Positions 7,401 to 13,718 are shown, numbered from the stretch's first letter. The stretch is 13,972 nucleotides of DNA from Candidatus Hermodarchaeota archaeon (GCA_016839995.1 JAEOTD010000016.1:1-13972); one strand, 5' to 3'. Numbers and translations: made by a program. The notes: generated by a model not told the origin, from the sequence alone.

Positions 7401-8833
7401 GTATAAGCCCGTGATACGGTGAGAATGCCTGCACCTTCAATGTTCGGTTCTTCGGTAATTGAGGTGGCTCCCTTTCGCATACTTATTGACAATGCTTCGG
7501 GTGGAGCAAATTGGCTACTCTCAAGAAGAAGGCAGGCTGCACCAGCTGTAATCGACGCCGCAGCAGCAGTGGTACTTGCTCTGGTATAATTCTCATCAAC
7601 AGGTGCCCCAAAACTTCCCCCGCCAATGAAATCGATATCCTCTGGAGAAATATCAATTGAGATATTTCCGATACCGCTTGGGAAGATATTGAAGAGTGAA
7701 GGCGAGATGATGTCAACACCTGGAGCAATTAGGTCGGGTTTCGTTCGAAAATCGAAAGTGGGCCCGCGACTACTAAAATCAGGCACCTTACCGGTTGTCG
7801 TGTCATAGGCGCCCACTGTGACAGCTGCCAAGGATTCTCCAGGTGACATGATAGTCATGTGGTTGGGACCTTGATCCCCCGCTGCACAGACCACCAAGAC
7901 TCCCTTCTCAGTTGCCTTCATTACTGCTTCTGAGAGTGGATCTCCAGGAAAACCCAGAGTTGAGAAGGGAAGCAAAATAATGTCTGCCCCATTGGCTAAA
8001 CTCCATTCAATCCCTCGGATAATCCACGAAGAGTAACCGGTTCCATCACTTAAGAGCACCTTGGCGCTCATGAGTTGAGCTCCGGGGGCAATCCCAGAAT
8101 AATTGCCCGATGATGCTGACCCTGTTCCTGCAACTAAACCTGCACAATAGGTTCCATGACCATTGAGATCAAAAGGAAAAGGATCTCCTTCAGCAAAAGA
8201 GACTTGTGCCAAAACTTTTGGATCATTTGTTGTCTCATTATCATCCATATCATCAAGGTCAGGATGGGTTACATCAATCCCGGTATCTAAGATAGAGACA
8301 ACAGTATGTAATCCACTAAGACCTAAGTCATAAAGTGGCGTCGCATCAATGGTTTCTTTGGGATGGATATACCCATTCGGAGGGATTAGATTCTCAGAAG
8401 ACGCTTCGTTTGGGATATCTAGCTGAAAGTGAAAATCTGTCCAGATTTTAGTAATCTGCGGAAGTCCTGCGATGTTGTAAAGTTCTCCAACAGTGGTTTG
8501 AAATGAAATCGCATGGATGAACTGATGATAAGTTTTTATTTTCGTCATGGTCGCCATCTGAAGGATTGCACGTTGTGCAGCCTTCCAATTGACCGTATCT
8601 GACAGCCGTGCAACAACATCTACTGGAGTATCAAGGTCCTCACAACTTGACATCAAATGTAAAAGGGATTTGGAGAGTTTTGCGTCCTTTACTGGAATGT
8701 CAGAAGGTCGGCTGATAGCTCCGAAGGATAGTTGACTTGCAGCAAATAAGACGGTCGTAATCAACATAGAAAGTAGGAATATTCCCGTGAGTGGGTTTGC
8801 TGAGCCCGGATGTTGATGTCTGAGGCGTTGCAC
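4442..8833 (-). CDS. Giant membrane-anchored subtilisin-like (S8) protein with a GldG/IFT52-like domain
   Basis: A 1463-residue surface protein. Layout: N-terminal hydrophobic signal (about 13-38); an I9-like prodomain (about 70-140); subtilisin fold (about 165-480) with Asp183 in ILDTGID, His226 in NGHGTYCAG, and the conserved SSRGP and KPDLIAPG elements (354-373); a long beta-rich region with many N-glycosylation sequons (about 480-1010); a GATase/GIFT-like (DUF4350-like) domain (about 1012-1238); a further beta domain; a Pro-rich stalk; a transmembrane helix (about 1361-1386); and a charged helical tail to 1463. The serine motif reads TTAAAASITAG (421-431) where GTSMAAPHVAG is expected, so Ala423 falls at the catalytic Ser, and AAGDQG has Asp320 at the oxyanion Asn. 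It may therefore be a pseudoprotease. The GTG start at 8833 follows GGAGGTG by nine bases. Only six bases separate it from the first ATPase gene, implying function with the ABC complex outside the cell. Confidence 0.9.
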   Translation of the reverse strand: MQRLRHQHPGSANPLTGIFLLSMLITTVLFAASQLSFGAISRPSDIPVKDAKLSKSLLHLMSSCEDLDTPVDVVARLSDTVNWKAAQRAILQMATMTKIKTYHQFIHAISFQTTVGELYNIAGLPQITKIWTDFHFQLDIPNEASSENLIPPNGYIHPKETIDATPLYDLGLSGLHTVVSILDTGIDVTHPDLDDMDDNETTNDPKVLAQVSFAEGDPFPFDLNGHGTYCAGLVAGTGSASSGNYSGIAPGAQLMSAKVLLSDGTGYSSWIIRGIEWSLANGADIILLPFSTLGFPGDPLSEAVMKATEKGVLVVCAAGDQGPNHMTIMSPGESLAAVTVGAYDTTTGKVPDFSSRGPTFDFRTKPDLIAPGVDIISPSLFNIFPSGIGNISIDISPEDIDFIGGGSFGAPVDENYTRASTTAAAASITAGAACLLLESSQFAPPEALSISMRKGATSITEEPNIEGAGILTVSRAYTELSAFHNPFPTDYRARSVGFGLPYYGMLLSEAAEENVTLLMSGYSTALGALVMSSMTNMTLFHMLFGMFHLAVGNSSPMPFALLNVEQEFHWTGLPYGEYVRATGILSYNDLLVIPRIESWQVSTGPSANTFRISFFFVNIGSGNVTDIRLYSQWNFDLFSGANDTSIQQGFFNTTSNLFHIFGDVLPVNETARVDQYIGINASTPFTSFQVGSSDDVSDHLQNETLDGSLSYTSDEGVGFGSQWRLGNLSAGDKALNVSMTLGFGRNYTALVHGINQTEASEVALPLTDLCMIRMNLARTGITNSIYQTEVIVLNIGEGGVDSIAAFFTNRTQPLGGTVFARYFQLGTFEPFQFQQLVVDWNPEVSDIYFAGWVVAPSVDFDLILPTIPQDRYPLDNLVYRDVFVSRPPRMRMLIPTYLPFGPMTLHFPNDYAIYNFTLLTTTEISHLSVTIEPYYDSTLEYPIDRNITHWEIPPDIAQEQITNIRVGTQFQISFIVPTFLEAGPYFGNLALSTLDGWQFTLPFIVNVTYPQAVILFDSIHNQGLDFANLEDLDFSNLDFEELLSLFDEIGDTILTGYTRLRELFAASQLNLVDIPLISEINSTVLQLFDGLILCDPEKGFSRDETVAISEFIDAGFRVMILADNPDSSNHTALNQLLLNQSIQVGGTVTGHNSTELHPSTPFTSGVSRITTIDGTVITATGAAQTFAWVNGTDFGVYLNDNNKELYVLGCSMIFSNSRLLEHDNFRLVNQTIQYLFRKSVHLTIRITGGTNSSFYIGDNAGFVIDAQNSTGRGVEGLSMFIIYVFPNRTQMVFIAFEVKEGRYGSFLFANWTGLDDTVDTPQTFSIIAFTTPGEYLSTSAFFHFYYVLPPDEPAPPQEPDFLTLMVIQILLVTILLILVIGTYFTNQYRRKRRMRTPSLSEQVIQDIDNTLNTTHALIREIEWTLTDRRMDRIEKLRITSGEPANRLENMLKRLRELAKDTGV

Positions 8834-8839
8834 TCCAAG

Positions 8840-10489
8840 TTACACCTCCAATTGCCGTCCAGTGATGAGGATGAAATAATCGGTCATGTCAACACCCATT
8901 TTCGGTTTGACGCTCTTAATTTGGATACCCTTAGCTTGAAGAGCTCGGACAACACGTTCAGCCATTTCAATTAATGGAACTTCACTGAACACCTTGATGA
9001 GTTCGCCACGTTCCAACACATGGATAATTCCCTTGACGTCCTGAAGCTGTGTGGCTATTCCTGGTCGTGGTTGCTGAAGAATAATTCCGACGGCATAACC
9101 TTTCCCGGGAAGCGAGGCTTTCAGTTCCGCAGGGCTTCCATAGGCAACCAAGCTGCGTTCTCGCATGAATACTCCGACGGTATCACAGTATTCGGCTTCT
9201 CCAGGATAATGGGTTACAACAATCATGCTGGTCCCATATTCTTGATTCAGATAGTCAAGATAATCCCATAATTCGCTCCGCATATCCGGATCCAATCCTG
9301 ATGTGGGCTCATCCAAGATGAGAAGCTGTGGTCGGTGAACCATTGAGATTGAAATGGAGGCCCGTCGTTTTTCGCCTCCCGAGAGTGTTCTTACACTTTG
9401 ATTGCCTTTTTCAAAAATCCCCATTTCGCGAAGGAGTACTTTTCCTCGACGGACGAGTTCTTGTTCGGGTATTCCATACTGTTTCCCAAATTCGATGATG
9501 TTTTCTAAGGGAGTGAAGTTCTGATACATGTATCCAAGGTCTTGAGGGACAAAACCGAAGATGGGTTTCACCTGTTTCCGTTGTGTTGACTTGACTCCTC
9601 CAATTACCACCTGACCACGAGTTGGAATGATATCGCCGATAAGTGCTCGAATCGTAGTGGATTTCCCAGATCCAGATTCGCCAATAATTCCCATAATTTT
9701 ACCGCTTGGGAGTCTAAATGACACATCTCGGATGATGTCGAAGTTGTTATCGACCGTCACAGTGAGGTCTTCTGCAACTATGACGTTTTCGACTTTTCCT
9801 CGGGTACGCGCATAAGCAGGGATGAAGAGCATTTTGTGGGCAAGTACATCTGGAACGATGCTCATGATTTCACGCATGATTTCTGGAGCTGATTCTTGCC
9901 CACCGATTGTCAACACCTGTGCAGTACTTTCTGACACACGAGAAGTGGGAGTGGTTCGGAGTTCAAGAAGACCAACTCTAAGGCGCTCCATCCGGGCATT
10001 AGTCACAGTTCCTTCAATATTCATCTCTTGCCCATCTTTGTTAACTCCCCAGATTATTGCATCAACCTCAGTATAAGCGAGAAGTTCCTGCACCCGTTTA
10101 ACGGCATGATCGATTTCCTCTCCGTCATAGTAGAAGTCGTCATGGATGTTCCGACGAAGCCAGTTCATCATCACAAGCTGTTTCGCTGCAACCTCCTCTC
10201 TTTCGGTCTTGTCTGAACCAATGGTTAACACTGTTCCAACAAGCTGTTCAGAGCCATTTAGAACCAAATTCACCAGTAGTGCAATTCTTCGGCGGCGTCC
10301 CTTTCGCATAACGTTGAGAACCCGACCTTCAACAGCTATCTCTTCATCAGTGTGCCGTAATCTCCCCGTAATCTGTGAGTGAATCTCTCGATCAATTCGC
10401 TCCTCAATCCAGTCCAACGCATCATCGAAGCGCGAACCAGCGAAGTAGTTCTTCTCAACAAAGACGGGAATATCTGCGAGTTGTTCCAC
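8840..10489 (-). CDS. ABC transporter ATPase with a duplicated N-terminal domain
   Basis: A 549-residue protein. The C-terminal about 320 residues form a complete ABC ATPase: Walker A GESGSGKSTT (270-279), Q-loop Gln316 in FVPQ, signature LSGGEKRR (369-376), Walker B LLILDEP (389-395), switch His427 in VVTHY, and a DrrA-like C-terminal tail. The first about 235 residues are an extension I do not recognise. It contains two similar 90-residue units (22-111 and 127-216), each with an EG.V.N motif and the pentapeptide VLTIG at the same offset. No transmembrane segment is seen, so the extension should be cytoplasmic. The GTG at 10489 is preferred: GGGGGA (10499-10504) lies nine bases upstream, whereas an in-frame TTG at 10540 would overlap the permease gene by 32 bases. 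It probably pairs with the upstream permease and may carry a regulatory or docking module. Confidence 0.88.
   Translation of the reverse strand: MEQLADIPVFVEKNYFAGSRFDDALDWIEERIDREIHSQITGRLRHTDEEIAVEGRVLNVMRKGRRRRIALLVNLVLNGSEQLVGTVLTIGSDKTEREEVAAKQLVMMNWLRRNIHDDFYYDGEEIDHAVKRVQELLAYTEVDAIIWGVNKDGQEMNIEGTVTNARMERLRVGLLELRTTPTSRVSESTAQVLTIGGQESAPEIMREIMSIVPDVLAHKMLFIPAYARTRGKVENVIVAEDLTVTVDNNFDIIRDVSFRLPSGKIMGIIGESGSGKSTTIRALIGDIIPTRGQVVIGGVKSTQRKQVKPIFGFVPQDLGYMYQNFTPLENIIEFGKQYGIPEQELVRRGKVLLREMGIFEKGNQSVRTLSGGEKRRASISISMVHRPQLLILDEPTSGLDPDMRSELWDYLDYLNQEYGTSMIVVTHYPGEAEYCDTVGVFMRERSLVAYGSPAELKASLPGKGYAVGIILQQPRPGIATQLQDVKGIIHVLERGELIKVFSEVPLIEMAERVVRALQAKGIQIKSVKPKMGVDMTDYFILITGRQLEV
8843..8849 (-). 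promoter_or_regulatory. Strong ribosome binding site for the subtilase-like gene
   Basis: GGAGGTG on the - strand, nine bases before the GTG start at 8833. It overlaps the last codons of the first ATPase gene and supports GTG as the true start of the 1463-residue protein. Confidence 0.7.
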
Positions 10490-10498
10490 CGTAATACA

Positions 10499-10504
10499 TC
10501 CCCC
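10499..10504 (-). promoter_or_regulatory. Ribosome binding site deciding the start of the first ATPase
   Basis: GGGGGA on the - strand, nine bases before the GTG at 10487-10489 and just after the permease stop (10509-10511). It argues for the shorter protein over the TTG start at 10540 inside the permease gene. Confidence 0.55.
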
Positions 10505-10508
10505 ACAT

Positions 10509-11630
10509 CTATGCGAGCGTTTTCTTCCTCCATAGTACAAGAATCGAAATCACTGTGCCACCGATGATAAAGATGAGAATTCGAATTAGCTCCGACCAAC
10601 CAGAGATTAGTGGAAGCCCCTTAAACGCCGTTTCTTGTATCAACTGCATACCCAGATTCATCGGGAGAAATTCCGAAATGACTCCCACATCGATAAACAT
10701 TCCACTTAGAATCATCATCCCCAACAATAAGAACAGAAAACCTTGATTAGCTTGAAGCCGAGAGGTAGACAGAGACGATATCACAACACCAGAGACAGCC
10801 CCTGCCAACGCCATCAGGCTGACAACTATCATCAATGTCACTAAATCGGTTCGAAGGTTAAGCTGGAATCCTAGAATCCAAAGAACCAGAAGCAAGATAC
10901 CCTGGATCATACCAATAATCGAATAAGCTGTGATTTTACCAAAGATGACTTCCAGCTTACTAGTTGGGGTAAGTAACATTCGTCGAAGAGGAATATCTCC
11001 AACAATCGACTGGCAGGATATCAAAGCAATGGCCATGAAAATACAAAAGACCACAAGAAACGCCCCCACCTGTACAGCAAGCACATCACCTTCAGGTACA
11101 AATTCGACCTCAGGGATGGTTAGGATATCACTTTGAATCCATCCTAACTTTTCCCGAAAACTGAGCGCCGCTGCAGTCACAGTAATAATCGCCTCACCTT
11201 GCCCCCGAAGCTGCGTGTTACTTGTGTGCACATTGATTATTGCTGGTAAATTCATCGCGAGTGCATGTTCAAATCCATCAGTGATAACCACATACGCATC
11301 AACCTCATTGTAAAACAAGGCGTTATACGCGGCAGACTCATTATCGTAAACCGTCACGGTGACCCCCTCAAGGCCTGCGAGTGTTGCGGTGAAATTCTCC
11401 GACAAATCCAGACCAGGATATGTATCAGTAGTATCAAGATCCACAACACCAAAGTAGATTGGCACTGTTTCTGCTTGAATGTCATTCTGCTGAATCGCAA
11501 GAGCAAGAGTGCCAATAGTAATCACAGGGAGGAGAAAGACTAACAATATCGCGGTTCGGTCTTTGATTATTGTTTGAATCTCCTTACGGGTCAGCGATAT
11601 GATTCGCTTGAGAGGTTCTAAGACGCTCAA
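10509..11630 (-). CDS. ABC-2 type permease (NatB/YhaP-like), first gene of the operon
   Basis: A 373-residue membrane protein with the classical ABC-2 layout: a cytoplasmic N-terminus with a coupling-type helix (KRIISLTRKEIQTIIKDR, about 8-25), TM1 (about 27-46), a large extracellular domain (about 47-183), then a core of five helices near 184-208, 228-253, 263-287, 297-312 and 347-367. The conserved cytoplasmic stretch IPLRRMLLTPTSKLEVIFGK (about 213-232) matches the region after TM2 found in many ABC-2 exporters. The TTG at 11630 is chosen because GGGG lies ten bases upstream and a TATA-like element lies about 40 bases upstream. An open frame runs on to a TTG at 11750, but that would add a 40-residue basic segment lying upstream of the promoter. 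The substrate is unknown; the homodimer would bind the two ATPases encoded downstream. Confidence 0.88.
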   Translation of the reverse strand: MSVLEPLKRIISLTRKEIQTIIKDRTAILLVFLLPVITIGTLALAIQQNDIQAETVPIYFGVVDLDTTDTYPGLDLSENFTATLAGLEGVTVTVYDNESAAYNALFYNEVDAYVVITDGFEHALAMNLPAIINVHTSNTQLRGQGEAIITVTAAALSFREKLGWIQSDILTIPEVEFVPEGDVLAVQVGAFLVVFCIFMAIALISCQSIVGDIPLRRMLLTPTSKLEVIFGKITAYSIIGMIQGILLLVLWILGFQLNLRTDLVTLMIVVSLMALAGAVSGVVISSLSTSRLQANQGFLFLLLGMMILSGMFIDVGVISEFLPMNLGMQLIQETAFKGLPLISGWSELIRILIFIIGGTVISILVLWRKKTLA

Positions 11631-11640
11631 AGTATTCAAT

Positions 11641-11644
11641 CCCC
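11641..11644 (-). promoter_or_regulatory. Ribosome binding site candidate for the permease
   Basis: GGGG on the - strand, ten bases upstream of the TTG at 11628-11630. The spacing matches the other operon genes (nine to ten bases). It is weaker than GGAGGTG and is one of two arguments for this TTG start. Confidence 0.4.
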
Positions 11645-11663
11645 GCTTGATTAACGGAAAGCT

Positions 11664-11678
11664 CCCTATAGATTTTTG
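11664..11678 (-). promoter_or_regulatory. TATA-like promoter of the ABC/subtilase operon
   Basis: The - strand reads AAAAATCTATAGG. With the usual offset of about 25 bases, transcription would begin near 11643, giving a leader of about 13 bases before the TTG at 11630. The element would drive all four genes down to 3453. Confidence 0.45.
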
Positions 11679-11828
11679 GTTGAGCCAGTCTTTCCTTCGT
11701 GCTTTTTTGGTTCTCAACAATGGACAAGGAGTGAGATATCTTCTGCCCAAAGGTTTTTTTGCTATCTCTCAAAGAGAAGGTGTAGCGGCACCTTTCCTCC
11801 GATGTATTGGTAAAGCAGGTTAGAGATA

Positions 11829-12746
11829 ATGAGGGACGAGCAACCGCCCAGTAAGCCCGCAGATGTTGTTGCCTGGGCTAAACGTTGGCAACCCAAATGG
11901 GACACCCACATTACCTTCCCTGAGAATGACTTCTTTGTTAGTTTATTTGAATTTGTCAACAGAACCGATGATTTGGATGTCACCATTGTTACCGGAGAGC
12001 ATAGGCTGTTGTTACGTTTCGATCACGCCTATGACCCTGAAGGCTTTCAATACACTATGGCTCTTCCGGATATCGATGTAAACTTTGAAATTGTTCCCTT
12101 CAAACCCGATTATGGTGTTCTCAAGAAGCGGACCTTTTCTAACAAAGCAAAGGAATTTGACCGCTTTGCCCAAAATGAACTACTTCGAATGCCACCCGAA
12201 CAGCAAGGCAAACAAATACGAACACTTGCTGAAGTTATGGAATTACTCGATTTCACCCAAGAAGTCATCCAAATTACCCAAGAAACACTCTTCGGAAATC
12301 CAGATCCAACGAAGTATCGCTATTTGAATAATCCCGTTTCCTTTCTTAATCTCCAAAATGGATGGATTGTCACTCCCGATGGCACGGTCAAAATCAAACT
12401 TAATCTCGGCGTCGAATACGAACACGTATTCCGACTTTCCTATCGATTTGATGCAAAAGAGGGTCCAGTTGTTGAGAATTACCAGAAATACGAATCCGCT
12501 TTACAACGACTCTCTACACAGACCGTTCGTCGAGTGTTTTCAAATTTAGGAACTTACACCTCAATTATCCATAATCCCTTTTTCAGTGATATAAGTCAAC
12601 GATTCCCCGTTCGCTATGTCGCCTTAAATAATGGATTACTCGTTGCCTCGCTAGGTGAAGGGTCAGATTGGGAAAAAGGAACATTCGAATTTTACAAACC
12701 CGTCGAGCGAAAAGATCGGCTCTTAGGCTTACTCAGAACCGAATAA
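11829..12746 (+). CDS. Conserved-looking cytoplasmic protein of unknown function, divergent from the ABC operon
   Basis: A 305-residue soluble protein with no signal peptide, no membrane segment and no motif I recognise. Composition is rich in Phe, Asn, Gln and Arg. The N-terminal third (about 15-100) looks like an alternating beta segment. A helical stretch lies near 104-152 (KAKEFDRFAQNELL through the Thr/Gln-rich region). The second half has another beta-rich unit (about 168-215), a helix (about 222-240) and a C-terminal domain ending near LLGLLRTE. The ATG at 11829 has AGGT eight bases upstream. It starts 198 bases from the operon's first codon and is transcribed the other way, so shared regulation is possible. 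A regulatory or accessory role for the ABC system is only a guess from position. Confidence 0.75.
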   Translation: MRDEQPPSKPADVVAWAKRWQPKWDTHITFPENDFFVSLFEFVNRTDDLDVTIVTGEHRLLLRFDHAYDPEGFQYTMALPDIDVNFEIVPFKPDYGVLKKRTFSNKAKEFDRFAQNELLRMPPEQQGKQIRTLAEVMELLDFTQEVIQITQETLFGNPDPTKYRYLNNPVSFLNLQNGWIVTPDGTVKIKLNLGVEYEHVFRLSYRFDAKEGPVVENYQKYESALQRLSTQTVRRVFSNLGTYTSIIHNPFFSDISQRFPVRYVALNNGLLVASLGEGSDWEKGTFEFYKPVERKDRLLGLLRTE

Positions 12747-12774
12747 AACACAGAGCCTAATGCAATATATGAGC

Positions 12775-13137
12775 CTATTCTTCGCTTGAGCGATTATATG
12801 CATCTTCGATTCGGACTATATCCCCGAACATTTGCGTACTCACTTCAAGGATCAGCGTGTCTTCCAGAGGATGAAACTGGTGGCGCATGCCAGGAGGGAT
12901 ATGGACCGATTGACCGGCTGTAAACACCTCGTCCTTCTCACCATACACTAGACGAATACGTCCAGATATGATGTAGAAAATCTCATCCTTTTTAATATGG
13001 TAATGAAATGAACTGACCTTTCCTTGAAGAAAAAAAAGTTCCTTGAGATTAAGTCCCCGGAACTGTCCGACTGGTCTTTCATACCCCCACGGTTTAGCTT
13101 TCTTTTCACCGAAAGGGACTGGACTCGGATTCCCCAT
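12775..13137 (-). CDS. Small single-domain cupin, related to sugar-phosphate isomerase cupins
   Basis: A 120-residue protein that is one cupin barrel. Motif 1 is GKVSSFHYHIKKDE followed by a glycine at the correct distance, with metal ligands His45, His47 and Glu52. Motif 2 is GQSVHIPPGMRH, with His86 as the fourth ligand. KPWGYE (15-20) near the N-terminus also marks the cupin domain of type II phosphomannose isomerases, so a role in sugar or nucleotide-sugar metabolism, or binding of a small sugar ligand, is reasonable but not proven. The ATG at 13137 is preferred over a TTG at 13155 because the purine-rich GGAGCGAAGGGAAGG that would serve as ribosome site overlaps that TTG. It lies 39 bases after the four-cysteine gene on the same strand, so the two are probably co-transcribed. 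Confidence 0.82.
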   Translation of the reverse strand: MGNPSPVPFGEKKAKPWGYERPVGQFRGLNLKELFFLQGKVSSFHYHIKKDEIFYIISGRIRLVYGEKDEVFTAGQSVHIPPGMRHQFHPLEDTLILEVSTQMFGDIVRIEDAYNRSSEE

Positions 13138-13176
13138 ACCTTCCCTTCGCTCCAAAACACTTTGTAATCGGTTTCG

Positions 13177-13599
13177 TTACATTCCCTCGTCAATTATTCG
13201 GTCGATTATTTTCTGTAACTTCTCATCGTCTTTGAGGCGTTCCGGTCTCCACGTTCGTCCCTCGTGAATGCGCTCAGGCTCATCCAAAATTTCCGCCATA
13301 ACGGTTTCTAAGGATTTTGCTGCCCGTGCATCTAATCGGGCACACTGACCGAAATAATCACAGTTCTTGACAGTGCACACGCTTCCAACATCCAATCTAT
13401 AGACGCCTTGTTGTAACGGGATTGCCTTTACTTGAAGGGGGCATGTTGTGGTTTCATCCGAATAGATCAAAACCCCGTTTTCTCCCTCAATGATTTTCAT
13501 TCGGGAACCAATGATTCGACGCGCACCTTGTTTGATTTCATCCGGCGTTGCAACAACGACCAAATCACCAAAATCGCCTTTCTCAGGTTTCTTTGTCAT
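13177..13599 (-). CDS. Small protein with four cysteines, unknown function
   Basis: A 140-residue soluble protein. The N-terminal part (about 12-50, LVVVATPDEIKQGARRIIGSRM then a beta hairpin) resembles no family I can name. Four cysteines follow at 53, 75, 80 and 86 (spacing C-x21-C-x4-C-x5-C; the last three in SVCTVKNCDYFGQC), a pattern that could bind zinc or an iron-sulfur cluster. The C-terminal third (about 88-140) is charged and predicted helical. The ATG start at 13599 has GTGGATG nine bases upstream and a TATA-like element about 70 bases upstream. It appears to be the first gene of a short operon with the cupin. Function is not assigned; a metal-binding regulator or adaptor is possible. 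Confidence 0.72.
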   Translation of the reverse strand: MTKKPEKGDFGDLVVVATPDEIKQGARRIIGSRMKIIEGENGVLIYSDETTTCPLQVKAIPLQQGVYRLDVGSVCTVKNCDYFGQCARLDARAAKSLETVMAEILDEPERIHEGRTWRPERLKDDEKLQKIIDRIIDEGM

Positions 13600-13625
13600 C
13601 TAGCGTCGCATCCACGCAACTTGCT

Positions 13626-13642
13626 CACTAGCCCAGCTAGTG
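13626..13642. repeat. Perfect seven-base-pair inverted repeat in the leader of the four-cysteine gene
   Basis: CACTAGC, a three-base loop and GCTAGTG. It lies between the putative TATA box (13665-13672) and the ATG at 13599, so in the mRNA it would form a hairpin at or near the 5' end. There is no T-run, which argues against a terminator. It could equally be a protein-binding operator near the start of transcription. Confidence 0.4.
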
Positions 13643-13662
13643 GTATCACCCTAAGGCTCATC

Positions 13663-13675
13663 ACCTTATTAATCG
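13663..13675 (-). promoter_or_regulatory. TATA-like promoter of the four-cysteine/cupin genes
   Basis: The - strand reads CGATTAATAAGGT. TTAATAAG matches the core found before the GTPase gene. The predicted transcription start is near 13643, immediately before the inverted repeat. Confidence 0.4.
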
Positions 13676-13718
13676 ATTTGTTGAGCAGAATGGTTTTCCC
13701 TCGCAAATATCGGGTTTT

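Noticed and set aside
11631..11750. Upstream extension of the permease to a TTG at 11750
   Set aside because: It would add a basic 40-residue N-terminus not usual for ABC-2 permeases and would place the start upstream of the TATA-like element at 11664-11678. The TTG at 11630 has better spacing to a G-rich site.
12753..12777. Seven-base direct repeat GAGCCTA in the gap between the 305-residue gene and the cupin gene
   Set aside because: Too short to be meaningful; one copy overlaps the cupin stop codon and no further copies were seen nearby.
13600..13664. Possible 21-codon leader peptide on the - strand starting at an ATG near 13660 and overlapping the ATG of the four-cysteine gene
   Set aside because: The only ribosome-site-like sequence (AAGGTG) abuts the ATG with no spacing, and the frame is too short to judge. 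The hairpin in the same place explains the sequence constraint as well.
13600..13664. Possible C/D box small RNA, from a GTGATGA C-box match on the - strand (13658-13664)
   Set aside because: No CTGA D box lies within the expected distance and no C'/D' pair is convincing.
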